Shown here: positions 22,148-29,560 of the stretch, piece by piece | Numbering within the stretch: the first letter of the stretch is position 1 | Layout of the letters: each line of letters begins with the position of its first letter | Assembly (NCBI GenBank): GCA_964489845.1 | Contig: CAZAZV010000007.1 | Location: 1-37,867 of the forward strand | Length of the DNA: 37,867 nt | Direction: 5' to 3' | Source of the DNA: GWA1-54-12 sp964489845 | GTDB lineage: Bacteria; Patescibacteriota; Minisyncoccia; UBA6257; GWB1-50-10 | Position numbers and translations under genes: made by a program | Notes under the pieces: generated by a model | Databases searched by the model: none | Told to the model about the DNA's origin: nothing | The model's input: only the letters and a program-made list of their open reading frames with translations

Positions 22148-23361
22148 TACGGGACATTCTCGAAAAAGAAGCGCAGCGGCAGGAAGAAACGGTGAATCTT
22201 ATCGCGTCGGAGAATTACGCCTCGCGGAACGTGAGAAACGCGCTTGGCTCCGTGTTCACGAACAAGTACGCCGAGGGGTATCCGCATGCGCGGTACTACG
22301 CCGGCAACGTGTACGCCGACGAGCTCGAGGAATACGTGCAGGAACTCGCCCGAAAGGTATTCGGCCTCGACGGCGCGTGGCACGTGAACGTTCAGCCGTA
22401 CTCCGGCTCGCCGGCAAACCTCGCGGTGTACCATGCACTCGTGCCGCTCGGCGGGAAAATCATGGGACTCGAACTCTCGATGGGGGGCCATCTCACGCAC
22501 GGGCATAAGGTAAGCGTGACGGGAAAGCTGTGGCAGCAGATTCCGTACGGCGTCGGGAAAGAGACCGGCACCATCGATATGTCGGCGGTGCACGACATTG
22601 CGGTGCGCGAAAAGCCGAATCTCATCGTCGCGGGGTACACCGCGTACTCCCGCGTCATCGATTTCGCGGCATTCCGCTCCATCGCGAACGAAGTCGGTGC
22701 GCTCCTGATGGTTGATATATCGCATATCGCGGGTCTCGTCGCGGGAAATGTGTATCCGTCGCCCTTCCCCTACGCGGACGTCGTGACCACAACGACGCAC
22801 AAGACGCTCCGCGGACCTCGGGCCGCACTGATTTTTGCAAAAGAAGCGCACCGGGAAGCGATAGACAAAACGGTGTTCCCGGGGCTCCAGGGCGGACCGC
22901 ATCTGAACGCCATCGCGGCGGTAGGCGTGGCGCTCGAAGAAGCGCTCTCGCCTGAATTCAAAACGTACGCCGCGCAGATTGTAAAAAACGCCGCAACGCT
23001 CGCGGAAGGGATGCAGCGGAATGGCTGGGGTATCGTCTCGGGCGGTACCGATACGCACCTGTTCCTCGTCAACACGTTTTCCCACGGACTAACAGGGGAA
23101 CAGGCGGAGAGAAAACTCGAATCGGTACACATCGTCGTGAACAAAAACACGATTCCGTTCGACACGCGGAAACCATTCGACCCGTCGGGCATACGCATCG
23201 GCACGGCGGCCGCGACGACGCGGGGGATGGGGGAGCAAGAAATGGACAAACTCGCGGAACTCCTGAACGCCGCGCTCACGGAGTCGGTACCACAATCGAA
23301 ACTGCGAGAGAGCGTCGTGAAGCTCTGCAAACAATTTCCGATTTATTCGCATGAGGATTGA
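22144..23361 (+). CDS. glyA: Serine hydroxymethyltransferase
   Basis: The protein has 405 residues, full length. Signatures: NLIASENYASRNV near residue 18, NKYAEGYPHARYY, SGSPANLAVYHAL, and the PLP-binding lysine in VVTTTTHKTLRGPRAAL. It converts serine and tetrahydrofolate to glycine and 5,10-methylene-tetrahydrofolate. Coupled to ftsW by ATGA and overlapping folD by 11 nt, it joins one-carbon metabolism to the wall operon, a linkage that may supply dTMP and purines during growth. Confidence 0.97.
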   Translation: MIRDILEKEAQRQEETVNLIASENYASRNVRNALGSVFTNKYAEGYPHARYYAGNVYADELEEYVQELARKVFGLDGAWHVNVQPYSGSPANLAVYHALVPLGGKIMGLELSMGGHLTHGHKVSVTGKLWQQIPYGVGKETGTIDMSAVHDIAVREKPNLIVAGYTAYSRVIDFAAFRSIANEVGALLMVDISHIAGLVAGNVYPSPFPYADVVTTTTHKTLRGPRAALIFAKEAHREAIDKTVFPGLQGGPHLNAIAAVGVALEEALSPEFKTYAAQIVKNAATLAEGMQRNGWGIVSGGTDTHLFLVNTFSHGLTGEQAERKLESVHIVVNKNTIPFDTRKPFDPSGIRIGTAAATTRGMGEQEMDKLAELLNAALTESVPQSKLRESVVKLCKQFPIYSHED

Positions 23362-24136
23362 AGGCAACGCCATACGCCAGGCGATCGTGGCGGAACTCGC
23401 CGAACGCGAAGCGCCGCGCACAACCATTGTCGCGCTCCTCTCGCGGGAAACGCCCGAGCTTTTCGGTTTTGTGAAACAAAAAGAACGGCTCGCCAAGGAA
23501 CTCGGCATACCGTTCGAAACGCGCTTCCTGGAGGCGGAGGACGCCACCGAAACCGCGATTGAAGCGCTCGAAACGCTCGGGAGGAATAAGGATTGCGGCG
23601 GCATCATCGTGGAACTCCCGCTCCCCGCACGCTTCGACGCGGACGAGGTTGTGAAGCACATTCCGGGAAAGAAGGACATCGACGCACTCGGGGGGAACGC
23701 CACCGTTCCGCCGCCTGCCGTGCGCGTCGTCCTGCGCCTCCTTTCTCTCAACGCGCGCATGATACGAACGCTCCACCTCGCCGTCGTCGGCGCCGGACGT
23801 CTTGTCGGAGAACCGATCGAGCGATACTTGGGAAAACAGGCGCGCACGTTCACGCTCCTCGACAAAGGCGATTCGCTCGTGAGCTTGGAGAACGCCGACA
23901 TCGTGGTGCTCGGCACCGGCGTCCCGCGCCTCGTGAGCCCGGATATGCTGAAACGGGGGGCGGGAGTCATCGACTTCGGCTACGGCAGGGATGAAGCGGG
24001 GCGCGTTTCGGGAGACCTCGATACGCGGGACGAACGGGCGCTCCGCCGTCTCTCCTTCTTCACGCCGACACCCGGCGGCACCGGCCCCATCCTCGTCGCC
24101 GAACTTTTCGAGAATTTCTATAAGCTCAATACATAA
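23351..24136 (+). CDS. folD: Methylenetetrahydrofolate dehydrogenase/cyclohydrolase (FolD)
   Basis: The protein has 261 residues, shorter than the usual 280-300 mainly at the N-terminus. Motifs: GFVKQKERLAKELGI, where the catalytic Lys is kept but the usual Tyr of YVxxK is Phe; GGIIVELPLPARFD; IPGKKDIDALGG; the NADP-binding VVGAGRLVGEPIERYL; and TPTPGGTGPILVAELFEN. It interconverts methylene-, methenyl- and 10-formyl-tetrahydrofolate, directly downstream of GlyA in the pathway. The Tyr-to-Phe change might weaken the cyclohydrolase step, which is inference. It overlaps glyA and ends the operon before the restriction-modification cassette. Confidence 0.92.
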   Translation: MRIEGNAIRQAIVAELAEREAPRTTIVALLSRETPELFGFVKQKERLAKELGIPFETRFLEAEDATETAIEALETLGRNKDCGGIIVELPLPARFDADEVVKHIPGKKDIDALGGNATVPPPAVRVVLRLLSLNARMIRTLHLAVVGAGRLVGEPIERYLGKQARTFTLLDKGDSLVSLENADIVVLGTGVPRLVSPDMLKRGAGVIDFGYGRDEAGRVSGDLDTRDERALRRLSFFTPTPGGTGPILVAELFENFYKLNT

Positions 24137-24162
24137 GTTGAATTATACCGGGCTCGCTTTTG

Positions 24163-24171
24163 TGCTAAAAT
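24163..24171 (+). promoter_or_regulatory. Extended -10 promoter of the methyltransferase gene, leaderless
   Basis: TGc-TAAAAT ends exactly 6 nt before ATG 24178. No Shine-Dalgarno precedes the start. Confidence 0.6.
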
Positions 24172-24177
24172 CAACGC

Positions 24178-25044
24178 ATGGGTGAGATTTCTCTATCTTC
24201 ACGTGAGATGCGCGTAGTCACACCCGTGCGACATAAGCCGTACTATGAAAAACCAGGACTCCGGCTTTATTGTGCTGACTGCTTGGAAATCCTGTCCGAA
24301 ATACCGGAAAACTCGATAGACATGATATTCGCCGACCCGCCTTATAAACTCTCAAACGGCGGATTTACCGTGCACGCGGGGAGAAGGGTGAGTGTGAATA
24401 AGGGGAAGTGGGATAAAAGCGATGGGTTTTGTGCCGATTTTACGTTCCATAAAAGGTGGATTGAGGCATGCAGAAGAGTTCTTAAGCCGAATGGGACTAT
24501 GTGGATAAGCGGCACATACCATTCCATTTATCAAGCAGGCGCGGCGCTTCAATTGCTTGGTTATCACATACTGAACGACATTGCGTGGTACAAACCGAAT
24601 GCCGCGCCGAACTTGAGCGGACGATATTTTACCGCAAGTCATGAGACGCTTCTCTGGGTACGGAAGGATAAAAAAGCGAAGCATAAGTTTAACTATAAGC
24701 TCATGCGCGAAGGGGATTGGCCCGAGGACGCGCTCAAAAATCCGGGGAAACAAATGCGCTCCGTATGGTCAATTAATACCCCTCAAGCGTGGGAGAAAAA
24801 GTTCGGAAAGCATCCCACGCAGAAACCATTCGATCTACTGAAACGAATTGTTTTGGCAAGCACGGAGAGGGGAGATATTATCCTCGATCCATTTACAGGA
24901 AGTTCCACAACCGGTCTCGCCGCTCGTAGATACGGACGGAAATTCATAGGTATAGACACAGAAAAACAATATCTCGATTTATCTATCAAAAGACTTGAGG
25001 AGCCGAGTAAAAATCTAAAGGATAAATTCACTCGGGATATATGA
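24178..25044 (+). CDS. DpnA/YhdJ-like DNA N6-adenine methyltransferase, modification part of an R-M pair
   Basis: The protein has 288 residues. Catalytic motif DPPY is at 53-56 and the SAM-binding DPFTGSSTT at 237-245, the order of beta-class DNA methyltransferases. The middle matches the M.DpnIIB (DpnA) group: GKWDKSDGF, RVLKPNGTMWISGTYHSIYQ, NDIAWYKPNAAPNLSGRYFT and ASHETLLWVRKDKKAKHKFN. Members of that group methylate adenine in GATC, including single-stranded DNA. The stop overlaps the nuclease start as ATGA, so the two form one unit. Codon use is more AT-rich than neighbouring wall genes, pointing to acquisition. GATC specificity is inferred from family and partner. Confidence 0.88.
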   Translation: MGEISLSSREMRVVTPVRHKPYYEKPGLRLYCADCLEILSEIPENSIDMIFADPPYKLSNGGFTVHAGRRVSVNKGKWDKSDGFCADFTFHKRWIEACRRVLKPNGTMWISGTYHSIYQAGAALQLLGYHILNDIAWYKPNAAPNLSGRYFTASHETLLWVRKDKKAKHKFNYKLMREGDWPEDALKNPGKQMRSVWSINTPQAWEKKFGKHPTQKPFDLLKRIVLASTERGDIILDPFTGSSTTGLAARRYGRKFIGIDTEKQYLDLSIKRLEEPSKNLKDKFTRDI

Positions 25045-25661
25045 AAATCATAACGCGGGCTACCGCTATAAGGAATCTTAGAAAGTATGTTGGCAAGGAT
25101 TTAAGGAAACTCGCTAAAGAACACGGTATCACGACCTATGAAACAGGTAGGCAGAATAAGGGGTGGAAGGGCCTAGTCCTGGAACGCTTGGCAGGACTGC
25201 AAACAAATGTTTCGAAAGCCCCGAATGGCTTATCGTATGAATTAAAATCCGTCAGCTTCCATCACGTTAACGGAAAGCTCGTACCGAAAGAGACGATGGC
25301 GATAACGATGATCAATCCGGAGGAGTTGAGAAAAGAATCGTTTTTTGAAAGCCACTGCTGGGCGAAGCTAAAATCAATCGTTTTCTGCGCCGTTGAATGG
25401 CATGGGCAAAACGCCAGCAAGGCGGAGTTGTTGAAGGTTACCAGTTTGGATTTCGCGGAAGACGATGAGCTGATACAAGAGATAAAAGCTGATTATGATT
25501 TTATCAGAAACAAACTTATCACGAAGAGCTTTAAGAGTTTAACCGGAAAGGACGGCAAGTGGATACAGGCAAGGACGAAGGGGTTGGGGCATGGTTCCAC
25601 GACCCGAGCATTTTATGCGCGAACGGCCTTAGTGAAGAAAATTTTCGAAACGGCAAAATAA
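25041..25661 (+). CDS. MutH/Sau3AI-family restriction endonuclease
   Basis: The protein has 206 residues. The MutH-family block starts at KGWKGLVLERLAG (40-52), equivalent to the KGWVGxLLE entry with its catalytic Glu (E48), followed by APNGLSYELKS with the ExK pair E67/K69 and NGKLVPKETMAITMINP, the strand after the active site. The family cuts at GATC with one metal-binding Asp before ExK; here the corresponding stretch is PNG and no Asp is present, so Asn62 or another residue must replace it or activity is lost. Coupling to a GATC-type methylase supports a type II R-M system. Low GC like its partner. Confidence 0.75.
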   Translation: MKIITRATAIRNLRKYVGKDLRKLAKEHGITTYETGRQNKGWKGLVLERLAGLQTNVSKAPNGLSYELKSVSFHHVNGKLVPKETMAITMINPEELRKESFFESHCWAKLKSIVFCAVEWHGQNASKAELLKVTSLDFAEDDELIQEIKADYDFIRNKLITKSFKSLTGKDGKWIQARTKGLGHGSTTRAFYARTALVKKIFETAK

Positions 25662-25674
25662 AACTCACACCCAC

Positions 25675-25704
25675 ATGAATCCGAAGCGGATACTCCTCAT
25701 GTGA
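25675..25704 (+). pseudogene. Vestige resembling the first codons of murG
   Basis: The 10-codon frame MNPKRILLM-stop is identical to the murG start (26497) at 21 of the first 24 nt (MSPKRILL). It could be a leftover of an earlier murG 5' end displaced by the inserted cassette and membrane gene, or a chance match. Confidence 0.3.
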
Positions 25705-25735
25705 TCTATCGGAAACGGAGGGTTGACAGAGAAAG

Positions 25736-25765
25736 AAAAAGCCGCCGCGTCGAACGCGGCGGCTT
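25736..25765 (-). terminator. Rho-independent terminator of the membrane protein paralogue B
   Basis: GCCGCCGCG/CGCGGCGGC (25741-25749, 25755-25763), loop TCGAA, followed on the minus strand by TTTTT and further T's. Confidence 0.85.
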
Positions 25766-25779
25766 GCACGTGTGATGAG

Positions 25780-26325
25780 TTATCTCTCAGTTTCTTTGCG
25801 GGATGCCGGGAGGGGGAGAAACATCATGATAAGGCACGACACAAGGAAAACAAAAATCCACAGACCTCCAGCCATCATAAGGGATGCAAGACCGAGATAG
25901 AAGGTGCTGCCAGGCAATGGTTTGATGGTAACCGTTCCCCGACCACCAGGAAAGGTAACGGTTGCCCGTATCTTTGGAAGATCGATGGTCTTCATATACC
26001 ATGTTCCGGGGGAAAGCGATGTGTGTAGCACCCACCTGCCCTGTTCCTGAACAGCGGGCACTTTCACGCTGGTATTGTCATTGAACAATTCAAGAAATTC
26101 GGTTTCGCGCACATCCAAAACGGCCGGCGCATCGACAATGAACCGTTCGCTTGCAGCATGAACGATGAAAGTCGAATTCCCCTCCCGCGTCTGCGGCGAC
26201 GTGTAAAGCAGGAAAAAGAACACAAGTCCACCAGCAAGAGCAAAAACGGTGTTCACAATTAAGAAAGCATCACCCAGCAAATCGAGTTCTTTCACTCGCC
26301 TCAAGAGATACACCAGAAAGCTCAT
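25780..26325 (-). CDS. Two-helix membrane protein of unknown family, paralogue B
   Basis: The protein has 181 residues. A transmembrane helix (about 21-42, FLIVNTVFALAGGLVFFFLL) precedes an external beta-rich domain (about 48-140) ending in WYMKTIDLPKIRATVTFPGG and RGTVTIK, then a second helix (about 145-172). It aligns in layout and in this final motif with the protein at 15867-16391. I chose ATG 26325 because AGGAGG lies 8 nt upstream; two earlier in-frame ATGs (26331, 26355) sit on or before that site. It is a single-gene unit with its own terminator, in the interval between the R-M cassette and murG. Function unknown. Confidence 0.72.
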   Translation of the reverse strand: MSFLVYLLRRVKELDLLGDAFLIVNTVFALAGGLVFFFLLYTSPQTREGNSTFIVHAASERFIVDAPAVLDVRETEFLELFNDNTSVKVPAVQEQGRWVLHTSLSPGTWYMKTIDLPKIRATVTFPGGRGTVTIKPLPGSTFYLGLASLMMAGGLWIFVFLVSCLIMMFLPLPASRKETER

Positions 26326-26479
26326 CTCCATTCCCTCCTCATTCCCTGTTTGCATTTGTACCGGTACTGATCCAAATATATACTACATTACATAATATGT
26401 CAAATTCATGTGCCAGACACTCATGGCTACGCCTACAACACAACTCTCTCCCATAGATACCCATAGATACACAGAAAGC

Positions 26480-26488
26480 TGTTATAAT
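26480..26488 (+). promoter_or_regulatory. Extended -10 promoter of murG, leaderless
   Basis: TGt-TATAAT (perfect -10) ends 8 nt before ATG 26497. Two tandem copies of CCATAGATAC (26451-26470) lie just upstream at about the -35 region. Confidence 0.65.
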
Positions 26489-26496
26489 AATAAGAT

Positions 26497-27624
26497 ATGA
26501 GTCCGAAGCGCATTCTCCTCACCGCCGGCGGCACCGGCGGTCATATCTATCCGACGCTTGCGGTCGCGGAAGAATTGAAGCGCATCGGGAGGGACGATGT
26601 TACTCTGTATTTCATAGGACCAAAGTCTCCCTTTGAAAACACGTTCCGCGAACTCAGCATCCCCGTGAAGCATGTTGCGGGGGCGAAACTGCGCCGGTAT
26701 TTCGCGCTTGAAAATTTCATAGATGTACCGAAATTTTGCTGGAGTATCATCCAGGCACTCGCGAAAGTGTTCCGAATCATGCCCGATATCGTCTTCTCGA
26801 AAGGCGGCCCGGGAACGCTCGCGGTCATCATCGCCGCCCGCTGGTACCGCATACCGGTCGTGCTCCACGAGAGCGACTCCGTCCCGAGCCTGAATACGCG
26901 CCTCGCCGCACGGTTCGCGCGACTTATCTGCCTCTCGTTCGAAAGCACGAAGGACTACTTCAGGAAACGGGAAGTGCTCTTCACGGGAAATCCCGTCCGG
27001 CGGGAGCTTCTCCAAAATCTCCCGACGAAGCAGCAGGCCGCCGCTCATTTCAAGCTCGCTCCGGACATTTCCACACTCCTTGTCCTCGGCGGTTCGCAGG
27101 GCGCCGCGAGCATCAACAACTTCGTCGTGAATCACATGCCCGAGCTCCTCGACGTGTACCAGGTCATCCACCAGACAGGGGAACAGAACAAAAAGCAAAC
27201 GGAAATCGAAGCCGGTGCCGTACTGCGGAAACATCCCGGACTCGCGGAGCGGTACCGCTGCTACGGCTCGCTTGACGTGACGGAACTCAAGCACGCATTC
27301 GCACTCGCGGATATCGTGCTTTCCCGCGCCGGCGCGGGCATCTTCGAGACCGCCGCATTCGGCAAACCATCCATCCTCGTACCGCTCGAGGGCTCCGCGA
27401 ACAATCACCAGAAAATGAACGCATACCAGTATGCGCAGGGCGGTACGCGCGCCGTCGTCATCGAGGAATCGAATTTCTCCTCCTTCAATATCGTGAATGA
27501 GCAGATTCAAAATATCCTGAAGAGCCGCGAGCGGTACGGTGCGATGAGTGTCGCGGCGCTGCGTTTCGCGAAGCCCGATGCGGCGCAGCAGGTGGCGGGG
27601 GAAATTATGAGGCGGTTAGCGTAG
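26497..27624 (+). CDS. murG: UDP-GlcNAc:lipid I N-acetylglucosaminyltransferase (MurG)
   Basis: The protein has 375 residues. The N-terminal TAGGTGGHIYPTLAVAEEL is the first G loop; FSKGGPGTLAVIIAARWYRI, HESDSVPSLNTRLAARFA and LVLGGSQGAASINNFV are the following family signatures, and SRAGAGIFETAAFGKPSILV PLEG binds UDP-GlcNAc. It converts lipid I to lipid II at the inner membrane face. In many bacteria murG follows ftsW; here glyA, folD, an R-M pair and a membrane gene intervene, and murG has its own leaderless promoter. The 3' end overlaps the convergent DUF192 gene by 9 nt. Confidence 0.95.
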   Translation: MSPKRILLTAGGTGGHIYPTLAVAEELKRIGRDDVTLYFIGPKSPFENTFRELSIPVKHVAGAKLRRYFALENFIDVPKFCWSIIQALAKVFRIMPDIVFSKGGPGTLAVIIAARWYRIPVVLHESDSVPSLNTRLAARFARLICLSFESTKDYFRKREVLFTGNPVRRELLQNLPTKQQAAAHFKLAPDISTLLVLGGSQGAASINNFVVNHMPELLDVYQVIHQTGEQNKKQTEIEAGAVLRKHPGLAERYRCYGSLDVTELKHAFALADIVLSRAGAGIFETAAFGKPSILVPLEGSANNHQKMNAYQYAQGGTRAVVIEESNFSSFNIVNEQIQNILKSRERYGAMSVAALRFAKPDAAQQVAGEIMRRLA

Positions 27625-28089
27625 GGAAGCGGTATCGCCGATTTTCACGCTGTGCGCCGCCGCGAAACCGGCAGGCACTTCGAGCACGTACTGCGCCGGC
27701 TCTTGCGGCGAAAATGTTCTCGGGAACGATTCCGGCGTCGCATCCGCTGTGATGTCCACGACGCGCCAATCCGCGCCGAACCATACGATATCGATGGGGA
27801 AGCGCATATCCTTCATCCAGAAGGAGCGGGGCGCCGGATGCGACCACACGAAGAGCAATCCTTCGTTGGGAGGAAGCGATAACTGCCCCGAAAGCCCCCG
27901 TACCTTTTCCGGGAGCGTCCGCGCAACCGCGATGTCCAGGGTCACACCGCCAAGCGCGAGTTTCGCGCGCTCCGAGGGGAGTGCCGGAACGCCCGGAGAC
28001 CTATGCAGAAAGAAAAACACGAGCAGGGCGACGGCGAGGATAACGAAGACGAGTATCGCCGCCGAAATAAGAAGTATTTTTGCATACAT
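27616..28089 (-). CDS. DUF192-family exported or membrane-anchored protein
   Basis: The protein has 157 residues. One N-terminal transmembrane helix (about 5-27) precedes a DUF192 domain: VARTLPEKVRGLSGQLSLPP, EGLLFVWSHPAPRSFWMKDM, FPIDIVWFGADWRVVDI and YVLEVPAGFAAAHSVKIGD. The family is widespread and of uncertain function, folding as a small beta-barrel. The ATG is exactly 6 nt from a TACAAT -10 element, so it is leaderless, and it diverges from gltX with only 27 bp between start codons. It overlaps murG convergently by 9 nt. Confidence 0.88.
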   Translation of the reverse strand: MYAKILLISAAILVFVILAVALLVFFFLHRSPGVPALPSERAKLALGGVTLDIAVARTLPEKVRGLSGQLSLPPNEGLLFVWSHPAPRSFWMKDMRFPIDIVWFGADWRVVDITADATPESFPRTFSPQEPAQYVLEVPAGFAAAHSVKIGDTASLR

Positions 28090-28095
28090 AGCGGT

Positions 28096-28108
28096 ATTGT
28101 ACCATAAT
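28096..28108. promoter_or_regulatory. Back-to-back -10 elements of two divergent leaderless genes
   Basis: Minus-strand TGg-TACAAT (28096-28101 hexamer) is 6 nt from the DUF192 ATG. Plus-strand CATAAT (28103-28108) is 8 nt from the gltX ATG. Both sit in a 27-bp intergenic region. Confidence 0.6.
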
Positions 28109-28116
28109 AAAAGCAT

Positions 28117-29547
28117 ATGATGGGAAGCGAAAAGAAGCCCGTACGGGTCCGTTTCGCGCCCTCTCCGACCGGCCCGTTTTCCGTCGGCAATGCCCGGACG
28201 GCGCTTTTCAACTGGCTCTACGCGCGCCATACGGGCGGAGAATTCCTGCTTCGTATCGAAGATACCGACAAGGAGCGTTCGAAGAAAAAGTACGAGGAGG
28301 AAATCAAGGACGACCTCACGTGGCTGGGGCTTACGTGGGACGGGGAGCCGGTTCGCCAGAGCGAGCGCACCGCCCGCTACGCCGAACTGCTTGAGCGGCT
28401 CGTTGATGAAGGAAAGGCGTACTACTGTTTTTGCGCGCCCGAGGCGCTCGAGAAAGAACGTCAGGCGCAACTGAGCCAGGGCCTCCCGCCGGTATACGGC
28501 GGCACCTGCCGGGACATCTCGAAAGCAGAGGCGAAAGAACGGGCGAAAACCGAACCGTGCGTCATCCGCTTCAGGGTGCCCGCCGAGCGGGACGTGACGT
28601 TCCATGACATGATACGAGGCTCTGTCTCGTGGAACACCTCGATCATCGGCGACTTCGTCATCGCGAAAGACCGGCACACGCCGCTGTACAACTTCGCGGT
28701 TGTTGTCGACGACGCGGACTCGGGCATCACGCACGTGATACGCGGGGAAGACCACATACCGAACACGCCGCGCCAACTGCTTATCCAGGAGGCGTTGGGA
28801 TTCGACGCTCCCGCGTATGCGCACCTGCCCCTCATCCTCGGCGAAAATCGGCAAAAGCTCTCGAAGCGCAACGCCGAGGGCTCGCTCCAGGCGTACCGGG
28901 AACGGGGGTACCTCGCGGACGCCCTGTTTAATTTCCTCGCGCTCCTCGGCTGGCACCCCGAAGGCGACGAAGAGATGCTCCCGAGGGAGGAAATCACGAA
29001 GCAGTTTGACATGAGAAAGGTGCAGAAAGGGGGAGCTGTTTTCAACGAAGAAAAATTGAGCTGGCTGAACGCCCATTACATCAAAACGCTGGAGCACGAC
29101 GCGCTTGTCAAAAACCTCTCCGCGTTCGTACCGAACGAATGGCTTAAGGATGGGGAACTCTTCGGGAAGGCGGCGGAGATCGAACGCGAGCGGCTGAAAA
29201 CGCTTGCCGATTTCAAAGAGCTCGCCGGATTCTTCTTCGAACTTCCCGACTACGCTCCGGACATGCTCATCTGGGACGAGGAGGAAGAGCAATCGAAACA
29301 AAGCCTCAGAGCGATACACCGCGCGATGCAAGAGAAACAGATGATGAGCGCCGATGAACTCCGCGCATTCCTCGAAGCGCTCTCGGGGCAGGGGAGGGGC
29401 GCGGTCTACTGGCCGTTTCGCGTCGCCCTGTCGGGGAAACGGAACTCTCCGCACGGCATCGATATCGCGCTCGCCCTCGGCCGGGAAGAAACATTGCGGA
29501 GATTGGGAATCGCGCTCGACAAACTGGGAATCGCGGGAGATACGTGA
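28117..29547 (+). CDS. gltX: Glutamyl-tRNA synthetase
   Basis: The protein has 476 residues, full length. The class I signature region is RFAPSPTGPFSVGNARTAL (HIGH is replaced by SVGN, normal for the family's degenerate version), with FLLRIEDTDKERS, YNFAVVVDDADSGITHVIRG EDH, and QKLSKRNAEGSL as the KMSKS loop. The C-terminal anticodon-binding helical domain is complete (ending in EETLRRLGIALDKLG). Whether it is discriminating or also charges tRNA-Gln cannot be told here. Tandem ATGs at 28117 and 28120 are both possible. The M23 peptidase gene follows after 13 nt. Confidence 0.95.
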   Translation: MMGSEKKPVRVRFAPSPTGPFSVGNARTALFNWLYARHTGGEFLLRIEDTDKERSKKKYEEEIKDDLTWLGLTWDGEPVRQSERTARYAELLERLVDEGKAYYCFCAPEALEKERQAQLSQGLPPVYGGTCRDISKAEAKERAKTEPCVIRFRVPAERDVTFHDMIRGSVSWNTSIIGDFVIAKDRHTPLYNFAVVVDDADSGITHVIRGEDHIPNTPRQLLIQEALGFDAPAYAHLPLILGENRQKLSKRNAEGSLQAYRERGYLADALFNFLALLGWHPEGDEEMLPREEITKQFDMRKVQKGGAVFNEEKLSWLNAHYIKTLEHDALVKNLSAFVPNEWLKDGELFGKAAEIERERLKTLADFKELAGFFFELPDYAPDMLIWDEEEEQSKQSLRAIHRAMQEKQMMSADELRAFLEALSGQGRGAVYWPFRVALSGKRNSPHGIDIALALGREETLRRLGIALDKLGIAGDT

Positions 29548-29560
29548 TAATAACGATGCC

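Noticed and set aside
26451..26470. Tandem CCATAGATAC repeat upstream of murG as a regulator site or CRISPR fragment.
   Set aside because: Only two 10-nt units; no spacers. It may overlap the -35 region but nothing supports a specific regulator.
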